Source: Coriobacteriaceae bacterium (GTDB lineage: Bacteria > Actinomycetota > Coriobacteriia > Coriobacteriales > UMGS124). From it: a DNA stretch of 14,332 nucleotides. Where the stretch lies: NCBI GenBank assembly GCA_019420325.1, contig JAHZHK010000021.1, forward strand, positions 19,001-33,332, in the 5' to 3' direction. Below are positions 1 through 6,016 of this stretch, piece by piece. Position numbers and translations under genes: made by a program. The notes beneath the pieces are model-generated. The model worked only from the letters and a program-made list of their open reading frames with translations, did no database searches and was not told the DNA's origin. Positions within the stretch are counted from its first letter, which is position 1, and every line of letters starts with the position of its first letter.

Positions 1-4
1 GATC

Positions 5-973
5 ATGAATACCAATCAGATTGACTATTTCCTCAAGGCATACCGCGAACGCAGCTACACGGCCGCCGCAAAGCTCGTGCCCATGTCTGCCCAGGGCCTC
101 ACGAAAGCCATCCATTCGCTTGAGGGCGAGCTGGGCGTGCCGTTGTTTGAGAACGACGCCAATGGCAAAATCAAACCCACTCCCTATGCCGAGGAGTTCA
201 AGGCCTTCTGCAAGGAATTTGACGAAGCCCGCTCGCGCATGGCTGCTGGATTTGCCCGCCTTGCGGGTCAAACGCATCGCACAATCCGGCTTGCCGCAGC
301 AATCGGTTCCATGGGGTTGCTTGGCATCGATCTCATCTCGAGCTTCAAAAAAGAGCATCCGGATGTCGAGGTGGAGTGCGACGATCTTCCCGACATGCGC
401 GTAGAAAAGACCTTGCGCGACGGCAACAGCTCCTTGGGCCTGACCGTTTTGCCCACGACCGACGAATTTGAAACGGTTGAGCTGGCGAGCTGTGAACGAT
501 GTGTTTGGGTGGCCGCCGACGACCCGTTGGTGGCCAAGGGTCAGGCATGCGTCGCCGACTTGGAGGGCCGCAACATCGCGCTTGTGGGTGCCCAGTTCAA
601 AAACTACGGCCTGTTGCTCGAGGCGCTGGACCGGGAAGGCGTGCATCCCGCCGATATCACTACCTCATCGGAAATGATCTGGCTGCACCAGTTTGCCAAG
701 GGATCCGGCTGCATCTCCTTTACGGCCCAATCGGTGTTGTCCCTTTTTAAGGACGATACGAGCGTTGTCGCCCTGCCTTTTCTGGGCATGCCGTACCAGA
801 TTGGCGTTTCATGGCTTCGCACACATGTCCTCAATGAAGACGAGCGGGCATTTATCGAAGCCTGCCAGGCTCGGGCAAAGGAATTGGAAGAAGAACCGGG
901 TTCTGGGCGACGCTCTCGCCTCCATGTGCCCGGCCGCGCCTCTGACCTTTTGCGCAAGCTAACGGGGAGATAG
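5..973 (+). CDS. LysR-family transcriptional regulator
   Basis: A 322-aa protein with the LysR-type layout. Residues 3-60 form the N-terminal winged helix-turn-helix (IDYFLKAYRERSYTAAAKL, then SAQGLTKAIHSLEGELGVPLF). The rest is a periplasmic-binding-protein-like effector domain of about 200 residues. Length is usual for the family, with a basic tail after about residue 295 (GSGRRSRLHVPGRASDLLRK) longer than typical. LysR regulators bind DNA as oligomers and respond to a small co-inducer; nothing here identifies the ligand. The start is only 4 bases from the window edge, so the ribosome binding site and the divergent gene it may control cannot be seen. Two strong hairpins follow the stop codon, so it ends its transcription unit. 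The family is clear; the target is unknown. Confidence 0.9.
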   Translation: MNTNQIDYFLKAYRERSYTAAAKLVPMSAQGLTKAIHSLEGELGVPLFENDANGKIKPTPYAEEFKAFCKEFDEARSRMAAGFARLAGQTHRTIRLAAAIGSMGLLGIDLISSFKKEHPDVEVECDDLPDMRVEKTLRDGNSSLGLTVLPTTDEFETVELASCERCVWVAADDPLVAKGQACVADLEGRNIALVGAQFKNYGLLLEALDREGVHPADITTSSEMIWLHQFAKGSGCISFTAQSVLSLFKDDTSVVALPFLGMPYQIGVSWLRTHVLNEDERAFIEACQARAKELEEEPGSGRRSRLHVPGRASDLLRKLTGR

Positions 974-1024
974 AAACACCCCGGGCCAGGGATGACACCT
1001 GTCATCTTGGGCCCGGGGTGTTTC
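973..1024 (+). terminator. Long hairpin after the LysR gene
   Basis: A 15-base perfect inverted repeat, GAAACACCCCGGGCC at 973-987 and its complement at 1010-1024, encloses a second one (GATGACA 991-997 / TGTCATC 1000-1006). It begins at the last base of the LysR stop codon. The downstream arm ends GTGTTTC with little further T-tract, so it is a strong structure but only a moderate Rho-independent terminator. Its position suggests it ends the regulator transcript. Confidence 0.65.
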
Positions 1025-1040
1025 TGGTGGCCGAACACAA

Positions 1041-1076
1041 AAGCGGGGTCGGAACTCATTGGCTCCGACCCCGCTT
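1041..1076. terminator. Bidirectional intrinsic terminator
   Basis: A 13-base perfect stem, AAGCGGGGTCGGA (1041-1053) and TCCGACCCCGCTT (1064-1076), has a 10-nt loop. On the plus strand it is followed by ATTTTCTCTTT. On the minus strand the stem runs into TTTTGTGTT. It can therefore stop both rightward read-through from the LysR gene and leftward transcription through the tandem repeats at 1181-1574. Confidence 0.8.
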
Positions 1077-1180
1077 ATTTTCTCTTTGGAGAGGTGCGCC
1101 CCTCCGACTGTAGTGCTTGAACGCCTGAACAACGGTTGCTTGCAGTGATGCATATTCAGACGTAAATATTCAATTGTTTG

Positions 1181-1574
1181 GTAACCCATATTCAGTACTT
1201 CGGACTCATCTCCCTCCAGTACATCGAAGGAATAATGCGCCTTACAAGATGAGACAACCCGTACTCAGTTCTTTGGACTCAACTCCAACAAATCGAAAGG
1301 ACTGCGCATTGCAAATCATGGGGTAACGCGTACTTAATACTTCGGACTCATCTCCAGTAAATCAAAGGGAGCACGAACGGTAAAACATGAGGCAACCCGT
1401 ACTCAGTTCTTTGGACTCAACTCCAAAAATTCGAAGGGAGCTCAACAAAACATGAGGTAGACCGTACTCAGTGCTTCGGACTCATCTCCAGTAAATCGAA
1501 AGGACTGGGTACCTAACGCTGGGGTTTTCTGAGCGGAAAGCCGCTCATCCACTGCCCTTTGGACTCATCTCCCA
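1181..1574 (-). repeat. Tandem array of five 65-73 nt imperfect repeats, two alternating subtypes
   Basis: Units lie at 1181-1253 (73 nt), 1254-1322 (69), 1323-1391 (69), 1392-1456 (65) and from 1457 on, with a partial sixth core at about 1549-1574. On the plus strand the core alternates strictly: CTTCGGACTCATCTCC in units 1, 3 and 5 against CTTTGGACTCAACTCC in units 2 and 4. Each core is a GGA-N6-TCC inverted repeat, extended in unit 4 to TTTGGA-N6-TCCAAA. Conserved flanks include CCGTACTCAG before the core and ATCGAA after it. Read on the minus strand, four units encode (A/S)PF(D/E)(L/F)LE(M/L)SPK(H/N/Y) followed by a stop. Unit 1 carries a 4-base GGAG duplication that breaks this frame. 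No start codon precedes these tails in frame. The function is unknown: RNA elements, binding-site iterons, or duplicated 3' ends of a lost gene are all possible. I place it on the minus strand because a minus-strand promoter reads into it. Confidence 0.75.
1531..1546. other. Perfect 6-bp hairpin between repeat 5 and the partial repeat 6
   Basis: GAGCGG (1531-1536), loop AAAG, CCGCTC (1541-1546). On the plus strand it is preceded by GGGGTTTTCT and on the minus strand followed by AGAAAACCCC. There is no T-tract on either side, so it is not a convincing terminator. It interrupts the otherwise regular repeat array and may be part of the structured RNA made from the minus strand. Confidence 0.4.
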
Positions 1575-1612
1575 TCTGGGAAGCGATCTAACTGTCCTAC
1601 CAGGGATAAAAC

Positions 1613-1654
1613 CTGCCGCCTAACAGGCGAATTACAACCACCCACAGGCGGCGG
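1613..1654 (-). promoter_or_regulatory. Mutually exclusive hairpins at the end of the 23-codon ORF (attenuator-like)
   Basis: On the minus strand, bases 1646-1652 (GCCGCCT, inside the codons for the Ala-Ala-Cys of the small peptide) are complementary to 1615-1621 (AGGCGGC, after its stop). The pairing extends to 1653-1654 with 1613-1614 through one G-T wobble. The stem is followed by GGTTTTAT. A competing hairpin, CGCCT (1625-1629) with AGGCG (1617-1621), uses the same downstream arm. A ribosome on the last codons would block the first pairing and favour the second, as in leader-peptide attenuation. This is an inference from base pairing only. Confidence 0.35.
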
Positions 1655-1703
1655 CCATGGAGCCGGGCTCAATGCCCTCGTCATTGCACATGGTACCGGC
1701 CAT
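1632..1703 (-). CDS. Putative 23-aa small peptide with a perfect Shine-Dalgarno
   Basis: A 24-codon ORF starts with ATG at 1703 and stops with TAA at 1634-1632. The minus strand upstream reads AAGGAGGT (1711-1718), a perfect anti-16S match with about 8 nt from GGAGG to the ATG, which is what selects this start. The peptide begins MAGTMCNDEGIEP and ends AAACGWL: two Cys, one Trp, an acidic middle, no membrane segment. A good promoter lies 90 bases upstream (1795-1823). Alternative hairpins overlap its 3' end, and the tandem repeats lie downstream. I do not recognise it. A regulatory leader peptide or a short secreted or modified peptide would both fit. The ORF is open further upstream to 2009, but that extension overlaps the rlmA start antisense and is not credible. 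The main doubt is that so short an ORF can occur by chance. Confidence 0.4.
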   Translation of the reverse strand: MAGTMCNDEGIEPGSMAAACGWL

Positions 1704-1794
1704 AGGGGCCACCTCCTTCGTCGCGCCTTCGCACGGAATAGGTCGTGGCTGAATGCCCTGGGCTCTTTGCCCTCTTGGGCTTTCGGCTACCGAA

Positions 1795-1823
1795 AGTATA
1801 AAATGCCACCCGTGATTATGCAA
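1795..1823 (-). promoter_or_regulatory. Minus-strand promoter for the small-peptide/repeat unit
   Basis: On the minus strand, TTGCAT (1818-1823) is separated by exactly 17 bases from TATACT (1795-1800), a sigma-70-type arrangement. Initiation is expected near 1788. The early transcript can fold: GCCC-AAGA-GGGC and CACG...CGTG stems precede the AAGGAGGT. The -10 region overlaps a perfect 7-bp inverted repeat, CTTTCGG-CTA-CCGAAAG (1780-1796), which could be a regulator site. The promoter faces away from rlmA. Confidence 0.55.
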
Positions 1824-1891
1824 GACTTTTTTATACGTTTTTTCACGTGGATGCAGAGTAGGGAGATTTCCAGGGGCGTGCGCCTGCCTGC

Positions 1892-1897
1892 TATACT
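1892..1897 (+). promoter_or_regulatory. Candidate -10 box for rlmA
   Basis: TATACT lies 35 bases before the rlmA ATG, in the same form as other -10 boxes in this window. No good -35 is seen at standard spacing; the nearest is TTTCCA at 1867-1872 with a 19-base gap. The promoter is therefore plausible but weak or activator-dependent. Confidence 0.4.
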
Positions 1898-1931
1898 CGA
1901 TGTCCCAATCCCGAGCCTGAGGTCGTGTGCC

Positions 1932-2756
1932 ATGTCGCTTTTGCTCTGCCCAGTTTGTCACCAGCCCCTTGATAACGGGGAAAAGAAGGCTTCCTGCGAG
2001 AGCGGCCACAGGTTCGATCGCGCACGCGAGGGTTACCTCAACCTGCTGCGCTCCTCAAAAGCAGGCGACACCATGGGCGATCCCAAGTCTCAGGCGCGCT
2101 CGAGGCGCGACTTCCTCGACAAGGGATATTACGCCCCCTTGCGAGATGCCCTCGTGAAGCTGGTCGACGAAAAGATGCGGGTGGATGCCGTCGACAAAGT
2201 TCGGCCCTCCCCCATTCTCGACATCTGCTGTGGCGAGGGTTACTACACCTCGGCTCTCGGAGCCATCCCCCATACTGACGTTTATGGCTTTGATCTGGCA
2301 AAAGAGATGGTGCGACTTGCCGCCAAGCGTGGGGGTGCCACGTACTTTGTCGCCAACCTCAAGGCCATCCCCGTGCCCGACGAAAGCATGGCCGCGGCCA
2401 CTCATCTCTTTGCGCCGTTCAATAGCAAGGAGTTCGCGCGCATTCTGCGCCCCGGCGGCACCCTGTTCTCGGTCATTCCGGGAGCCCGGCATCTTTTTGG
2501 TCTCAAGCAGGTGCTCTACGACACGCCGTATCTCAACGATGAGAAGCTTCCTGCCTGCGAAGAGCTCGAGCTGGTCGCCACGACAAAGGTGAGCGCAAAC
2601 ATCACGCTTGCAAGCAACGCCGACATCGAAGCCGTCTTCCAGATGACCCCCTATTATTACCGCACAAGCGCCCGCGACAAGGCTCGTCTCGAGAACCTCG
2701 AGGCGCTCGACACGCCTATCGAGTTCGTAATCGCCGAATACCGTAAGCCATTGTAG
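1932..2756 (+). CDS. rlmA: 23S rRNA (guanine-N1)-methyltransferase, RlmA family
   Basis: A 274-aa SAM-dependent methyltransferase that modifies N1 of a guanine in the helix-35 loop of 23S rRNA (G745 in E. coli RlmA-I, G748 in RlmA-II/TlrB). The N-terminal zinc site is plain: C6-x2-C9 (CPVCHQPL), C22 and H26 (CESGHRFD), followed by the family's AREGYLNLL. SAM motif I is LDICCGEGYY (residues 96-105). Later landmarks are LRPGGTLFSVIPGARHLFGLK and FQMTPYYYRT, both matching E. coli RlmA as I remember it. Length fits (269 aa in E. coli). The frame is open back to 1767, but the ATG at 1932 places CPVC at the usual distance from the N-terminus. In RlmA-II producers the mark contributes to resistance to 16-membered macrolides. 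I cannot tell type I from type II by eye. Confidence 0.93.
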   Translation: MSLLLCPVCHQPLDNGEKKASCESGHRFDRAREGYLNLLRSSKAGDTMGDPKSQARSRRDFLDKGYYAPLRDALVKLVDEKMRVDAVDKVRPSPILDICCGEGYYTSALGAIPHTDVYGFDLAKEMVRLAAKRGGATYFVANLKAIPVPDESMAAATHLFAPFNSKEFARILRPGGTLFSVIPGARHLFGLKQVLYDTPYLNDEKLPACEELELVATTKVSANITLASNADIEAVFQMTPYYYRTSARDKARLENLEALDTPIEFVIAEYRKPL

Positions 2757-2794
2757 GCATCGGGTGACAATGGGCGACGGCTACGACAGGAGGG

Positions 2795-2823
2795 GTGGCA
2801 TTCCTGCTCCCCTGAACTAGAAT
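2795..2823 (+). promoter_or_regulatory. Candidate promoter of the creatininase-family gene
   Basis: GTGGCA (2795-2800, four of six matches to TTGACA), a 17-base spacer, then TAGAAT (2818-2823). It sits in the 142-base gap after rlmA and about 75 bases before the chosen start. An imperfect AGGGG...CCCCT stem (2791-2812) overlaps it but has no T-tract, so it is not a convincing rlmA terminator. Confidence 0.4.
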
Positions 2824-2898
2824 GTGCCTAACTCTACAGAAGTCCGGCGAAGAGGTTCCATGCCTCGAAAGCCGGCTAGTCAAAAGGAGGGTTCATTC

Positions 2899-3723
2899 AT
2901 GCGTATTGAGACTTCTACCTGGCCTGCCGTAAAGAAGTACTTCGATGACGGCAACGACCTCGTCATCCTCACCATTGGTTCCACCGAGGAGCACGGCCGT
3001 CACAACCCGCTCGGCGTGGACACCATCGCGCCCAACTACCTGCTCGATCTCATCGAGGCCCAGGACCCCAGCGTTCTCATTGCCCCCACGCTGCCCTTTG
3101 GTGCGGCCGACGATCTGCTGGGCTACCCCGGTACGCTTTCCATCGGCTATGACCTGCTGTATCAGATCACGAAGCGTCTTACCGACCAGCTCTACGATTA
3201 CGGCGCGCGTCACTTTGTCTTCCTCAACGGCCACGGCCCCAATATCAAGCCGCTCTCCCAGGTGGGCGAGGAGCTCGACCGCCGTGGCGCCCGTTGCGCG
3301 CTCATGAACTGGTGGCTCATGGCTGGCGAAATCAACCCCGCTTGGGCTGGTGGACACGGTGCCGGCGAGGAGACCTCGGCCATGCTTGCCGTGAACCCCG
3401 ACCTCGTTGACATGTCGCAGCTTGAGGGCCAGGTCGGCGAGATGAACCTGGTCAATGACGTGAGCGAGACCATGCCCACCGACGGCTGGAGCAGGGTGCT
3501 GTACAAGGGCGTGCACGTGGACATGCCGCGCGACGCCGTGCGCTATGCCGCCAACGGCTGGATCGGCCCGGACCACGCCAAGACCGCCAGCAAGGAGTGG
3601 GGCGACGCGATGATGGCCGGCACCGCCGACTACATCGTCGACTTCCTCAAGGAGTTCCGTCAGATTCCTCTGCCTGAGCCCCTTCCCGTCCGCTGCGCCG
3701 GCAAGCCGGGCGCCATCGCGTAA
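2899..3723 (+). CDS. Creatininase-family metal-dependent amidohydrolase
   Basis: A 274-aa protein of the creatininase superfamily, whose members hydrolyse cyclic or linear amides at a binuclear metal centre (creatinine amidohydrolase, FAPy deformylase ArfB, mycofactocin MftE and others). Visible landmarks are GSTEEHGRHNPLGVDT (residues 27-42, candidate ligands E30, H32, D41), GTLSIG (78-83), FLNGHGPN (108-115, H112) and GGHGAGEETSAM (151-162), close to the family's HAGExETS signature. The start at 2899 follows AAAAGGAGGG with ideal spacing; the 25-residue upstream extension of the frame is Ser/Arg-rich and unlike the family. It stands alone, so the substrate cannot be inferred. It converges with the 59-aa gene, with only 5 bases between the two stop codons. 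Confidence 0.88.
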   Translation: MRIETSTWPAVKKYFDDGNDLVILTIGSTEEHGRHNPLGVDTIAPNYLLDLIEAQDPSVLIAPTLPFGAADDLLGYPGTLSIGYDLLYQITKRLTDQLYDYGARHFVFLNGHGPNIKPLSQVGEELDRRGARCALMNWWLMAGEINPAWAGGHGAGEETSAMLAVNPDLVDMSQLEGQVGEMNLVNDVSETMPTDGWSRVLYKGVHVDMPRDAVRYAANGWIGPDHAKTASKEWGDAMMAGTADYIVDFLKEFRQIPLPEPLPVRCAGKPGAIA

Positions 3724-3728
3724 GTGGT

Positions 3729-3908
3729 TTATTCGACCTCGAACTTCCCCAGGTTGATGCCGAGGTCTTCGGCTTTTTCGCAGAGCTCGTAGCCGTCCAT
3801 TCTTTCGATGTCCACCACATCGAGAATAGCTGCGGGAGAGCCGGAGAACGCAGCTGTGCCGCAGTAGTCGACCATGTAATCGCGCAGCTCGTCGACGTCA
3901 ATTTCCAT
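3729..3908 (-). CDS. Small conserved-looking acidic protein, 59 aa
   Basis: Starting at the ATG complementary to 3906-3908, with GGAGG seven bases upstream, an ORF of 59 codons ends in TAA at 3731-3729. The protein starts MEIDVDELRDYMVDYCGTAA, continues with FSGSPAAILDV, and ends EDLGINLGKFEVE. It is acidic, probably helical and cytosolic. From memory it resembles short proteins of unknown function in gut Firmicutes and Actinobacteria with a pattern DELRDYxxDYYGTAAFxGFPxA. If right, this is a real family member, with Cys-Gly where Tyr-Gly is common. It lies 80 bases downstream of the 647-aa gene on the same strand, separated by a 13-bp hairpin. Function unknown. Confidence 0.7.
   Translation of the reverse strand: MEIDVDELRDYMVDYCGTAAFSGSPAAILDVVDIERMDGYELCEKAEDLGINLGKFEVE
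3759..3778 (+). terminator. Possible terminator for the creatininase gene, inside the opposing ORF
   Basis: GCCGA (3759-3763) and TCGGC (3769-3773) form a 5-bp stem, with a sixth G-T pair possible, directly followed by TTTTT (3774-3778). It lies 36 bases past the creatininase stop and within the coding sequence of the convergent 59-aa gene. It has the form of a short Rho-independent terminator for plus-strand transcripts. Confidence 0.4.
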
Positions 3909-3930
3909 GAGTGAGCCTCCATTAGATAGA

Positions 3931-3969
3931 TGGCGGACCGTGAGAGCGATTGGGCTTCACGGCCCGCCA
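3931..3969 (-). other. 13-bp hairpin between the 647-aa and 59-aa genes
   Basis: On the minus strand TGGCGGGCCGTGA and TCACGGTCCGCCA pair over 13 positions (one G-T wobble) around a 13-nt loop. It sits after the stop of the 647-aa gene (3989) and 11 bases before the GGAGG of the 59-aa gene. The following TCTATCT is a poor T-tract. It may be a weak terminator, an mRNA 3'-end stabiliser, or a brake on the downstream start. Confidence 0.55.
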
Positions 3970-3988
3970 AAACTTTCCTGATTACAAA

Positions 3989-5932
3989 CTACAGCAAACC
4001 ACGTTGCTTGTACTCGTTCTCGGCGTTTTCCTTCGCCTGAGCAAGCTTCTTGCGTGCGTCGTCAATCTGGGCCATTGCAGCGCGAGACTTCTCAAGCACT
4101 GCATGTTCGTTCTCCAGAGCGGCAATGCGGGCCTTGAGCTCCTTCTTTTTACTGAACGCGAAGAATCCAGCGTTGTTGAGCGCAAGAATGGCCTTTGTGC
4201 GCTCGACGTCGACCTCGCGCAAACGTTCCTCGCTGAAGGGTTTGCCTGCTGCATAGGCTTCTTCGGCCTTCTTTTCCCTTTTCTCGAGGGTGAGTATGGC
4301 CTGCTTGTAGTCGCGCATGAGCTTGCCGGCCTCGTCACGGTGGCACCAGAGATACAGCTTGCCGTCGTGCTCGACAACGGCCGGGTCCGAGCTTGCCGCC
4401 GAGAGCGCCTCTTCTCCCAGGCGCGAAATCACGGTTTCCTTTGCAAGACCACCGCCGCTGGTGCGGAGCATGTTCACAACGCGTCCCAGTGGCTTGTCGT
4501 CTGCGAGGTCGTCTTCGCCGAGGGTGCGAGGCGGTATCTCGCCGGCGCGGAACTGACGGTCAAGCTCGGCGATGGTGTCGTCAAACATAGAGCCGTTTCC
4601 GCCAGCTGAATACATGGCGGTGCGGACGGCACGCATGGTGGTTGCGGGGTTTACGGCAGGAGCGCCATGCTCTGTGTCTGCCTCCACCCGATCGTGCATC
4701 TGGTCAAGCATTTGCTCGAGCGTTAGAGCGGGCTTCTTGGGCTTGGCGGGGGCGGTTTTCTTGGTTTTGGAGGCCGCAGGCTTGGCGGAGCCCGCCTCAT
4801 CGGCGGCCGACTTGGTCTTTGCAGACTTCGACTTCGTTGCCTTGGACGTCGCGGACTTGGACTTTGGCTCTTCAGTCGATTCGGACTTGGCTGCTGTGTC
4901 CTTTGTCTTCGTTGTCTTAGACGTTGTGGACTGAGCGGGTTCGGCCTTGTCGGAGACGGCCTTCGACTTAGCTGTCTTGGTCTTCGTGGTTTTAGATGCA
5001 GGGGTCTTTTCGACGTTGTCCGCTGCGGATTTAGCTATTGCGGACTTCGACTTCGTTTTCTTTGCAGGTGCGGCCTCGTCAGCGACAGCCTTGGCCTTTG
5101 TGTTCTTGGCCTTCGTCGTCTTTGCGGGTGCAGCCTCAGCGGTGTCAGTCTTTGCTTTCGCGCTCTTTGCCTTCGACTCCTTTGCAGGCTCAGCCTTGGC
5201 GACTTCGGGCAGCGTGATCTGCGGTGCGCTCTTCACGACAAGCGACTTGCGGGCCCTCTGGGCACCGGGTACCGAGCGGACTTGCTCGTCGCCATACAAA
5301 ACGTCAGCATCGACATTTCGAACACCAACGAAATTGACGGTAAACGGCTGGTCTGCCAGGCTCTTTGAGCAGGCTCGCATATCCCAGATAAGACGACCCA
5401 TGAGGTTGAAGAACTGCGGGATGCCCTTGGCAAGGCGCGTGTCGTACATCAGCGTGTACGTATCGCGCGAAATCTCGTCGTTCAGGCGGATGGAACTCGC
5501 CATGGCGGCAAAGTTGGCCAGGGTTATGCCCGTGAGGTCGCCGCTGGCACCGATGTTCATGCCATCGCACACAGGCCCGCGGATGATATCCGAGATGAGC
5601 TCCTTGGGCACGTGCAGCGCCTCGTCATTTTCAATCTCATTAAGAATGCCCACGAGGAACTGGCTTACTTCCTCGATGTCATCCATGTCGGCGCACCAGG
5701 CGTCGTGCACGCGGTCCATGAGGCCGCTGCGCATCGTGAAATTGACGTCGACACGGCGAATCTCATGGCGCGAGCCGTTCCACGAAATGGTGTCATCGGG
5801 GAAATAGAGATAGTCCTCCGCGAGCAGGCCAAGCACGAAGTTCGGAATGGGAACAAAGGCACCGTCGTTGCGACCCTCAACCTTCATGCCGCAGGTACCC
5901 CAGTCGAGACCGTCAAAGTGACTGCTAGCCAT
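3989..5932 (-). CDS. Hypothetical protein with histone H1-like Lys/Ala linker and C-terminal coiled coil, 647 aa
   Basis: I do not recognise the family. Residues 1-220 form a globular, acidic domain (MASSHFDGLDWGTCGM..., YLYFPDDTISWNGSRHEIRR). Residues about 245-400 are a disordered linker almost wholly of K, A, S, T, P and E in short repeats (KTKSKSA, SKTTKTKD, KSATSKATKSKS), like an H1-type tail. Residues 405-530 form a second globular region ending VVEHDGKLYLWC. Residues 543-643 are charged helices typical of coiled coil, split by an aromatic patch (NAGFFAFSKKKE). There is no signal peptide or membrane helix, so it is probably cytosolic. The start at 5932 follows GGGGAGG; a start 9 codons earlier lacks such a site. 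The Lys-rich linker suggests nucleic-acid or polyanion contact, which is inference only. A TATACT box lies upstream. Confidence 0.75.
   Translation of the reverse strand: MASSHFDGLDWGTCGMKVEGRNDGAFVPIPNFVLGLLAEDYLYFPDDTISWNGSRHEIRRVDVNFTMRSGLMDRVHDAWCADMDDIEEVSQFLVGILNEIENDEALHVPKELISDIIRGPVCDGMNIGASGDLTGITLANFAAMASSIRLNDEISRDTYTLMYDTRLAKGIPQFFNLMGRLIWDMRACSKSLADQPFTVNFVGVRNVDADVLYGDEQVRSVPGAQRARKSLVVKSAPQITLPEVAKAEPAKESKAKSAKAKTDTAEAAPAKTTKAKNTKAKAVADEAAPAKKTKSKSAIAKSAADNVEKTPASKTTKTKTAKSKAVSDKAEPAQSTTSKTTKTKDTAAKSESTEEPKSKSATSKATKSKSAKTKSAADEAGSAKPAASKTKKTAPAKPKKPALTLEQMLDQMHDRVEADTEHGAPAVNPATTMRAVRTAMYSAGGNGSMFDDTIAELDRQFRAGEIPPRTLGEDDLADDKPLGRVVNMLRTSGGGLAKETVISRLGEEALSAASSDPAVVEHDGKLYLWCHRDEAGKLMRDYKQAILTLEKREKKAEEAYAAGKPFSEERLREVDVERTKAILALNNAGFFAFSKKKELKARIAALENEHAVLEKSRAAMAQIDDARKKLAQAKENAENEYKQRGLL
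4733..5200 (-). repeat. Low-complexity Lys/Ala/Ser/Thr repeat region within the 647-aa gene
   Basis: This segment encodes about 156 residues of irregular short repeats of the kind K-(S/T/A)-K-(S/T/A). Its plus-strand complement gives open frames rich in Val, Leu, Phe and Asp, which are artefacts. Such tracts change length by slippage and recombination, so copy number is likely to differ between strains. Confidence 0.7.
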
Positions 5933-5969
5933 ACTGTCCTCCCCAGGAACAATCAGCACATGCCGTCCC

Positions 5970-5975
5970 AGTATA
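5970..5975 (-). promoter_or_regulatory. Candidate -10 box for the 647-aa gene
   Basis: TATACT on the minus strand, 38 bases before the ATG, matches the -10 form seen elsewhere in the window. The -35 region at 17 bases (TGGAAC) is poor. If active, it gives the 647-aa gene its own transcript, independent of the broken gene upstream. Confidence 0.4.
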
Positions 5976-6016
5976 GAGCTCTTGGTCGACTTGTTCCATG
6001 CTGCCAGCCAATTGGC

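Noticed and set aside
1181..1574. CRISPR array
   Set aside because: The period of about 69 nt is suggestive, but repeats differ in sequence and length, alternate between two forms, and the variable stretches are only about 10-20 nt. No cas genes are present.
1181..1574. Hammerhead ribozymes on the minus strand (GAUGAG...CGAAG)
   Set aside because: The string resembles the CUGAUGA...GAAA core, but the core is not intact in any unit (CUGGAGAUGAG), the GAAA is lacking and no cleavage-site stem arrangement was found.
1080..1930. tRNA or rRNA gene in the long gap
   Set aside because: I found no cloverleaf with a T-loop consensus and no conserved rRNA segments.
1632..2009. 125-codon minus-strand ORF including the small peptide
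   Set aside because: Its upstream part is antisense to the rlmA start with its zinc motif and has no start signal; only the last 24 codons have an SD and start.
2893..3576. Long minus-strand frame opposite the creatininase gene
   Set aside because: It mirrors a clear enzyme gene with catalytic motifs and has Val/Gly/His-rich composition typical of antisense GC-rich DNA.
3950..5807. Plus-strand frames opposite the 647-aa gene
   Set aside because: They are complements of the coding and repeat-rich regions, with no SD and skewed Val/Phe/Ala content.
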